Shown piece after piece: positions 46,130-52,988 of a stretch of DNA of 52,988 nt. This DNA is from Gnetum montanum. Lineage: Eukaryota > Streptophyta > Gnetopsida > Gnetales > Gnetaceae. The notes under the pieces were generated by a model. That model made no database searches. It saw only the letters and a program-made list of their open reading frames with translations, and was not told the origin of the DNA. The position numbers were made by a program, and so were the translations under genes. The number at the start of each line of letters is the position of its first letter. Positions within the stretch are counted from its first letter, which is position 1. The DNA lies in assembly GCA_015680685.1 (NCBI GenBank), contig MNCI01037820.1, forward strand, positions 714,013 through 767,000. Reading direction: 5' to 3'.

Positions 46130-47103
46130 ACCTATAACACAATAACATAAGTTTAATTAGTAATCAACATAATATGAAACCAAATCAAAAACTAACCTTA
46201 ACTAAGATATGCTAAAATAAAAGAAATAAAATAAAACAATAAGCAAACCTAGGAGGGCTTAGGTACAACATCCTCTGCAAGGAAACTCTAAAGACCAACC
46301 TCTAGACAATGGAGGATTTGGTCCTTAGTCATGTGGGCCTAATCCACCTCCCCAAGATTAACGCCAATTAGGATGTTGCTCTTGTTAATCTTAGTCTAGG
46401 TTGATGGCTTCTGCAAAAATGTAATGGTGGTCACATCCCCAAAAGTAATAGAGACCTAAGGAGTTGCAGAATTAGCCACCACCAAAGAGATTTCAAATAG
46501 TTTGAAGACACCCTATGCTTGGATCCCCTTCATGAATAGCTCTAACTTGTGTCATTCTATTGACTCCTCTTGCAACTAATTAAGATAGCTCTCGCACTCT
46601 ACCTTGTACTTTTTCTTATGGCTTTTTTGTGCCTAACCCAACTCTAGGACCCAAACACAATAATCTCTTCACTCCCTTGCCTTGCGAGCTAGTAAGTCCA
46701 TTTGCAACTTTTTCTTTGTGACGTCCCTAGTAAGGGCAACCTTGTCATGGATGGAATTCCAATACTGTGCCCATGTTATCTCCTTGGTTTTCATGGGATC
46801 CCTGTTAGCCACTTAGGTTACCACAAATCCCTTATAATCCTAGAGATCTTTAATTACCTTAGCCTATCTCTTAGTCTCTCTTTCCAATGCCACAACTTGT
46901 TCTCATAGGAACCTGTTTGAACGTTAGCACTCGAAAAAACTTTTAGCACATGAAAGTGCATATTCAGTGGCACTTTCATATAACTTTCATGAAACATTTT
47001 CCAATCCAGGTGATAGGCTAGGCGATGCATTTATCTCCATGGAATAGTTGGAACCTCATCCAACCTTAGAAACTGTAAGTAATATAACAACAAAACATGC
47101 ATA
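46130..47103 (-). pseudogene. Decayed helix-rich retroelement ORF, copy 2
   Basis: Counterpart of 7640-8614 with the same stops and a few new ones. It contains the inverted repeat at 46950-46979. Function unknown. Confidence 0.4.
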
Positions 47104-48169
47104 TAAAAATAATAAATAAGAATAACCAAAAAAAATTCTAAACCACTAAGACCACATAACTCCAACATTGTTACTACAATAATACCATTGGTGGATGAGG
47201 CTAATGTTGTTTGAAAAGTCTATTTACCATTTATGGTATCCAACATGGTTTTGGTGGCCTTGGAGGTATTAAAACTTACCATAAATGGAAACTATAATGG
47301 AGGTAAAGGCTTGCTACACCTACACATGATTCTAATCTATCAGTAATCATGGTAAAAATTTGTAGCCAAAAATCAGCATCCATGTGACCTATAAAAGTCC
47401 ATCTTAAACACCTTGAATAGGTTCTACTACTTATGAATTCTTGAACTTATAAAAAAGCTTTTGGCAATTCTTAAGCACAAGAACCTTTGGCAATTTTGAG
47501 CATTCTACAACCTTTGACCACTTGGCAAGACTTTTGGAACAAAATGTAACTACCTAGGGACAAAGACTCTCAACATAGTATCCTCTTTTGCAACAAAAGT
47601 TGAGCATATACCGTACCCCTTGGTGACCAACACTAAAAATCTAGGCTAGAAACTTGTAAAGAGTTTTGGTGTTGGGAGTTGGAAAGTACTTGGATTGTGG
47701 AGTTAACTATAGTGTAAACTACCAGCTTCAACAGGCTTCAAACTCCATTAGAGCAAACTCCTCATGTATTCAGGCATCATTTGTACACATTTCAAACTCT
47801 TCATTTTTAATATTTTCATTGTAATAAAGTTTACAGTTTATTTATTGTGCAAATTATCATGATTTTATTTTGTGCATTCATTTTTAAATTGGATTTGTAT
47901 CATTTTTACCATTTGTTTATCCCCATTTACACTCTTCAAGTCCCTAGATGATCAACAAGACTATCCTATGCACCTTAGATCCTCTTTCTTGGAGGCCCTT
48001 GGGATCCAAGGTTAAAACCATTTCACACTTGGAATTTTTGATTTTCTAGTGATCAAATTTTTCAAGTGCAACAGCCATGACCTTCAACACTAACAAGGAC
48101 CTATTGTAGGTCCAAAAAGAAAACTTAGATCTCACTAAAGATAATCACTACTTGCATAATGCTAAGCAA

Positions 48170-49111
48170 CAAAAGAACTAAATTGTTAAAATAATATGCC
48201 AACAATAGGAGCAACTCGCCAAGGTGAACTTCAATCTAATAAGATTAGTAGTAGAGAACTGTAATCTCTCAATAGAGGAATTCCATGCACTTCATCAAAA
48301 GATAGCCATTGAGGTAGTCACTTGGAAGAATGAAGCCTTGAAATTTGAATAGATGAAAAATCATTACAAGGACTAGGTCAAATTCCTCAAAGAGATCAAT
48401 GAAAAGGAGATTCCATTAGCAAAGGCAAAGATGAATGAGGCCCTTCAACAACTCCAACAAAGAGGCAACATTTAACAGCCCATATTTGATGGACTAAACA
48501 AGTACAACAGAGTTGAGATCCACCTTAAGAAGTTACAAATCAAGAAAATAGCAGAGTACATGGAACTCACCAACCTCCAATATGCAAACTTGGCAATGCT
48601 AACAATGGGAAGGCTACAATTAGAAGTAGAAAAGGAGGTGGCTAGTTCCTACCTCCTCTATGAGGTGGAATTCAAGCTCCATAAAGAAACAAAGAAAAAG
48701 TTGGAGACAATCGTTGTGGAGCTTAAAGCTCTCAAAAGCATATTCGCAGACTAATGATTTGTTGTTGAGAACCTAGCCAATAGGATGAATGACTATTAGG
48801 CATAGCAGAACCTTATAAGGATGTTCAACAGCAAACGTAAAACCTTCATAGCTTGCTTTGTCAACAAGGAGGAACTATTTCCTTCCATGTCATGCCCATG
48901 GGACATACCTACACTGACCCACATTAGTGAAGCCATGTGAACCATATATGATCCATAGAGCAAAGAGGAGAAAATAAAGGTACTTCTAGATGCTTGTAAG
49001 TTTCTAGTAGAAGCAATGGTGACAGTAGGCCAACCTCAACCTCCACCAACTCCAAGAAAAGATGGGGGATCATCTAAGCTACAAGAGCCTCCACCTCTAG
49101 GCACTATTTGA
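48170..49111 (+). pseudogene. Retroelement coiled-coil ORF, 3' part, copy 2
   Basis: Same frame as 9690-10625, ending at TGA 49109-49111. The open piece 48560-48754 (64 aa) matches the block 1 piece except for a few substitutions (for example GRLQLEVEKE against GRPRLEVEKE; VVELKALKSIFAD against IVELKVLKSIFVD). Several stops elsewhere are shared between the two copies, so the ORF was already dead when the block duplicated. Confidence 0.6.
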
Positions 49112-49342
49112 AACTTCATCATGTCTTTGATAATATTTTAAACACCTATTGCAATTTTTGTAATGTGTTCAATCTTTTTGTAATGCAAACTCATTTTTTG
49201 TACTAATGTACAATCTGGCACTTAAAGTTAGTAGTCTATCTATTTGTCTTTCTATTAATAAATTTCATACCTTCCAATTTTGTAAGAAACTCGATCTTAA
49301 TTTTGTTTACTCAAGGATGAGTTTTTAGTCAGTCATGAGGTA

Positions 49343-50210
49343 TGATGAATATCAATAAGATTGGTTGCATTGATACATCCCCATCAATGTAGCCTAATCA
49401 GTGTATCCTTGTCAACGTATGCTAAGATGTATTGATGTGGATATGTCAACCCTGATGTAATCATTACCTATATAAAATGCAGGTATCCCTCATGTTTATG
49501 ACATATTTTGGTCATAGCTTAGCTAAACTCTTGTAGTTTCATTTCTCTAGAGTTAGAATATTTTCCTCTAAGTGCTCACAATGTGGATCTAAGAGATTGT
49601 ACAGAGTTTTATTCGAGTGCCCATGTACCTAAATGCATTGGCATGAACAGTAATAAAATCAATATTTCATATATCCATTGCAACAATTATATTAGCTTAA
49701 CTTTACTTTTCTACACTTTACTTTGATTAATCCAATCAATCATAAACATGTAAATACGACTACTTCAAGCATAACTCATTAATGCTTGGTAATCCTAGCA
49801 ATGGATATTTGATGTGCCTAGTAATAGCCACTTAGTAATCCAGTAGCATCAATACTAATTCAAGATGTGTACGGCAAGTGGAAATAGTTACTCTAGTTAG
49901 GATAAGTTAGTCAATAGATTAGTTAATTAATTAGACAATTAATTATTCAACCTTCACTCAATTATCTAGCCATTAGGAGAAAAGTACAAAAATACTTATG
50001 AAAATAGATATCATGTGCCTTAACCCATACCTAACCATATGTACCGACTAGACACAAGTATGAGTTAAGAAGATAATGGCCTTGCAACCCCATGATTCAC
50101 TGTAAGGAATATTGACCACTTAGGTAACTCAGTCCAAGGAATTTAACCAAATCGCTAGAGAATGGTTGTGATTCGTATTATTAGGCATAGGGAATACCCA
50201 CCGCTCATCA
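49343..50210 (+). mobile_element. LTR of the coiled-coil element, copy 2 (868 bp)
   Basis: TGATGAATATC to CCACCGCTCATCA, the same length as 10857-11724. It is preceded by AGTCAGTCATGAGGTA. The 65 bp after it are the tail of the block. Confidence 0.7.
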
Positions 50211-50275
50211 ATAATACAATTATTCTTTTCTTTTTTATGTTCTACCACTCTAGATAGAGCCATTATAAACAAAGG

Positions 50276-51364
50276 TGATGAGTGGTGAGGTACCCCTACA
50301 CTCAACCATAAGAAATGAGTGTGGCACGCATGGTCCAGTCGAACTTTGCAGACTAAATGCCTATGCGCTTCATGGAACAGTTAAGGTTAATCATTCGTTG
50401 TCTTCCCAAACTTACTTGTAGTTGTCATGGTGTATGGTTAAGTAAGTCCGAGGTATATGATTTTTATAGCTTTTATGTTTTTCTCCTATGCTATGAGTTC
50501 AAGGGTTGAGAAACTAACTAACTCTAACTAAGGAACTAAGTCTAAATTAACTAGCGTTAGCATCCGTTCCCACTTACCGTACACACCTTGAACTAATGCA
50601 ACCGTGGCTACCAAACGCTAATTGTCACTGGGATTACCATGCATAACGCATGTGCTCGAAGTGGTCGTACTGAGGCACTTAACTAAGAGGAAAGGGTTGA
50701 GAGAATCTAACTAGCCTAAGTGTGATGAGCAATCGATTCCTTAACTAACCGTACAAATCGAGGTGTATGACTACCGCTAGGATTACCAAGCGTAGATCCT
50801 AGATACGCCACTGGGTTACCAAGTAGTCACACTAGATGCTCGTAATCAAGTTGTACTCATTCCATAATGCGATGAGCATCTGTTCCTCAACTATCTGTAC
50901 ACATCCTTAGATGCTCATAGTTAAGTCGTACTCATACCACATTCTAAGAGTTTGATGGTGAGAGAGAAAATAATAAATAACATTAAAATAAAATCTTATT
51001 CCATGCACTACAAGGTTTATCCAATCAAGTTCGTCTTTATTGCCATACACAACTTGTTTTCAAGTACAATGTTGCTCAAATAAAGATTTTTTCACTCTAG
51101 GACTCCTACTGCGGGCACATGGAAAAATATTCTATCTCTAGAGTGATCAAACTGCTAGAGTTTTTCTACTTCTAGACTAGAATGGGAAATAAGGGGAGTG
51201 TCGCCTCTTATTTATAGATTTGGCGATGGACCATGATATCGCGTATGCGATATCGCAGAGGACAATGCAATATCACATATGCAATATCGCATGGGATGCA
51301 ATATCGCAACGGCTGCGATATCATGTACATGATATCGCAACCTATGTGATATCACGTCTCATCA
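50276..51364 (-). mobile_element. LTR of a third gag-protease-family element (1,089 bp, minus strand)
   Basis: Read on the plus strand it begins TGATGAGTGGTGAGGTACCC, the reverse of the family's terminal CTCATCA. On the minus strand U3 begins TGATGAGACGTGATATCAC, and a TATA-like TCTATAAATAAGAGG lies near 51215. It is about 280 bp longer than its relatives: U3 has an expanded cluster of about ten GATATC-type palindromes (51235-51355), and R-U5 holds a diverged internal duplication (about 50700-50940). It is the 3' LTR, because 3' internal sequence follows at higher coordinates. Confidence 0.75.
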
Positions 51365-51825
51365 TACCCCCATGACTGAATGAAAACTCATCCTCGAGTT
51401 CCATACAATAATATCGGGAAGGTATAGAATTATTGAGGAGAATGGAACTAATGGAATGACATGTGAACGGATCATCATTACAAGACTTGACAAAACTGGT
51501 GTTCATGACAACAAGGGTGAACACCTTATTACAATGACATTAGGCCTTAGTTGGCATCTAAGAAAGAGAGAGAGAGAAAGAAGTGTTGCTGCTGCCAACG
51601 CCAAGATTACATCTTTGTTGTCCTTCCATAAGTGCGCCATCGATCTTGCTCCTTGCATAGCTATTGTAGCACTGCTCCATTCCAAGTGTTTGCCCCAGAT
51701 CCAATTCGTTGTTTGTACGATCATCATCTGCACACACAACACAATCTTATATTAGCAAGGGTAAATGAATCATCATGTAATTGATACCTTGCTTCAATGT
51801 AAGTCCATTGGCTAGGTTGTGGTAT

Positions 51826-52387
51826 GGCTGATTTGTATTGGGAGATATCTTAATGATGACTACCTGAAGGTGTAGGGGTTAGGAAGAAAACAAAAAATTT
51901 TGGGGTTAGAAGAAAATCGAAAAAATCAGGCCCCGTACCCCCATGACTAATTACGAACCTCCAGTAGCGTTAGAATGGAGAAAGAAAAGGAGAAAGATAG
52001 ATAGATAAAAAGGGACAACTATAGCATCGATGAAATGGATGTCAATATGGTAATGAACAAAATAATAACTTGCAAAATGTTAGGGAAAATAAGTTAACTG
52101 ATGCACCAAATAGGGATGTCAATGGGTCCTTCCCAAACCAGGCTCATGCCCTTAATGCCCTGACAAACCCACATTCAAAGAGTCTGCAGGCTCTGGGAAT
52201 GTCATTTCGAACAAGAGTTAAAGTCTTAACCACAAGCGTTTACCAAAAGAAAACAATGCATTAACCAAAATATGTACACTAATGATACAACCGACAATGA
52301 GGTGAGTAATGGAAAGAAGAATAGAGAGAAGAAAATGGAATGGAATCCCAAGGACAATGTGGTGTACAACCCCTTGTGTGTTTCATG
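51826..52387 (+). pseudogene. Possible antisense ORF of the gag-protease family, copy 3
   Basis: Plus-strand frame equivalent to 29987-29439 and 36186-35639. Open from 52070 to 52264 (64 aa): LTDAPNRDVNGSFPNQAHAL, then NALTNPHSKSLQALGMSFRT. It is then broken by an indel but ends with the same CTTPCVFHD and stop. Here PNQAHA and SKSLQALG are sense codons where copy 1 has stops, showing that those stops are later damage. The first codons differ by an indel, so the start is unsure. Confidence 0.4.
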
Positions 52388-52644
52388 ATTAATGGGACTT
52401 AGAAAATCTCATTCCAACTCTGGCCTCAAACCAACCACATCCAGTGACTTCACATCAATATAGTTGGCCGAACCATCCTCTTGAATAACATGAATTCATC
52501 TCCAAAGAGTCACCACCATTCCGATGAAACAAGTGAGGAGAGAATGGGAAGCGAGAAGGGCCTTAGTTAGAGGGAACACTTTTGGTTCCATAACCAGTGC
52601 TTGTAGCCCAAGTTTATTTCGTCTAAGGGGTGTGCTTTGAATTC

Positions 52645-52715
52645 TCACTTTCTTTGTTTTCTTTTCTTTTCTTTTCTTTTTCTTTTTTCTTTTTTCTTTT
52701 TGTTTTGTTTTGTGT
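52645..52715. repeat. TTTTC/TTTTG pyrimidine-rich microsatellite
   Basis: Runs of TTTTC, TTTTTTC and TTTTG over about 70 bp. It makes spurious Lys-rich or Phe-rich frames on both strands. Confidence 0.85.
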
Positions 52716-52988
52716 TTTTATGCGTGAGAACCACACCATGCAAAGACTTGATTATTTTTATTGTCTCAACTTCTGATAATTGGGTAATATTGGAATGGCA
52801 AGAAAACTCAAGAAGAAAACATCCAAGCACCCAAGAGAACGGCCAACACAAATGCATCAAGTTCCCTTGAAGTCACACCCTTTTCAAGCCTTGAGTCCTT
52901 TCTTAGTTTGAGAAATGCCCAGTCACCGATTCGTTAGGGTTCTTATTATGAAGGGGACTTGTACATTTCCAAGCCAAGAGAGACCATA

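Larger units (their letters stand above)
40962..50275. repeat. 9.4-kb composite retroelement block, copy 2
   Basis: Same order and orientation as 2295-11789. It lacks 198 bp of the RNase H region at the N at 43438 and has a 45-bp repeat across the N at 45844. Both ends abut LTRs of the gag family (40961 on the left, 50276 on the right), which suggests that those elements inserted at its edges or that the block was already interrupted when captured. Confidence 0.85.
51365..52988 (-). mobile_element. 3' internal region of the third gag-protease-family element, cut by the window edge
   Basis: Minus-strand counterpart of about 35050-36653: the polypurine site (reverse of AGTCATGGGGGTA) at 51365-51378, then the small sense ORF (51503-51742), the antisense ORF region and the T-rich part. 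gag, protease and the 5' LTR should lie beyond 52988. Confidence 0.7.

Noticed and set aside
52637-52870. Two overlapping ORFs (77 and 71 codons) at the right edge
   Set aside because: Produced by the T/C-rich microsatellite; composition is low-complexity.

Overview
The window is nuclear DNA of a plant with a large, repeat-rich genome. One spliced gene sits among several kilobases of decayed retroelements on each side. The receptor-kinase type, the RTE-type LINEs, the Tat-like Ty3 pol and the mosaic of long-dead LTR elements would suit a gymnosperm (conifer). That placement is inference, not proof. No rRNA, tRNA, CRISPR array or prokaryotic feature is visible.

Layout. 1-2294: AT-rich repeat DNA with a 244-bp tandem repeat and an LTR-like promoter segment. 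2295-11789: copy 1 of a ~9.4-kb composite block. It holds a decayed Ty3/gypsy pol (minus strand), a 32-33-bp minisatellite, a minus-strand helical ORF remnant, and a plus-strand coiled-coil ORF followed by an 868-bp LTR. 14190-17270: the only host gene, a cysteine-rich (DUF26) receptor-like kinase on the minus strand with seven exons. All kinase exons join in phase, but exon 1 does not join exon 2 in frame. 18424-21528: a small unrecognised ORF, a LINE ORF1 (DUF4283-type) remnant, and an RTE LINE split by a solo LTR. 21530-24633: a third, diverged and longer copy of the coiled-coil ORF on the minus strand, followed by a truncated LTR. 24640-27780: featureless AT-rich DNA. 27780-29375: a decayed RTE LINE on the minus strand.

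29388-37443: an LTR retrotransposon with gag and protease but no reverse transcriptase or integrase. It has two LTRs, a tRNA-Asp-type primer-binding site, and an extra half-copy of its 3' internal region upstream of the 5' LTR. 37444-40961: a related gag element on the minus strand. 40962-50275: copy 2 of the 9.4-kb block, same orientation, about 96-97% identical in a stretch compared by eye. 50276-52988: the LTR and 3' internal region of a third gag-protease-family element on the minus strand, running off the window.

The LTRs share the same ends (TGAT...CTCATCA), related R-U5 sequence and, where visible, the same polypurine tract, although the elements carry different coding modules. They look like one extended LTR superfamily whose non-autonomous members carry (a) gag-protease with a possible antisense ORF, or (b) a long coiled-coil ORF. 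The partner pol could be the Tat-like pol in the 9.4-kb blocks; this is inference. Almost every retroelement frame is broken by stops, so none looks active.
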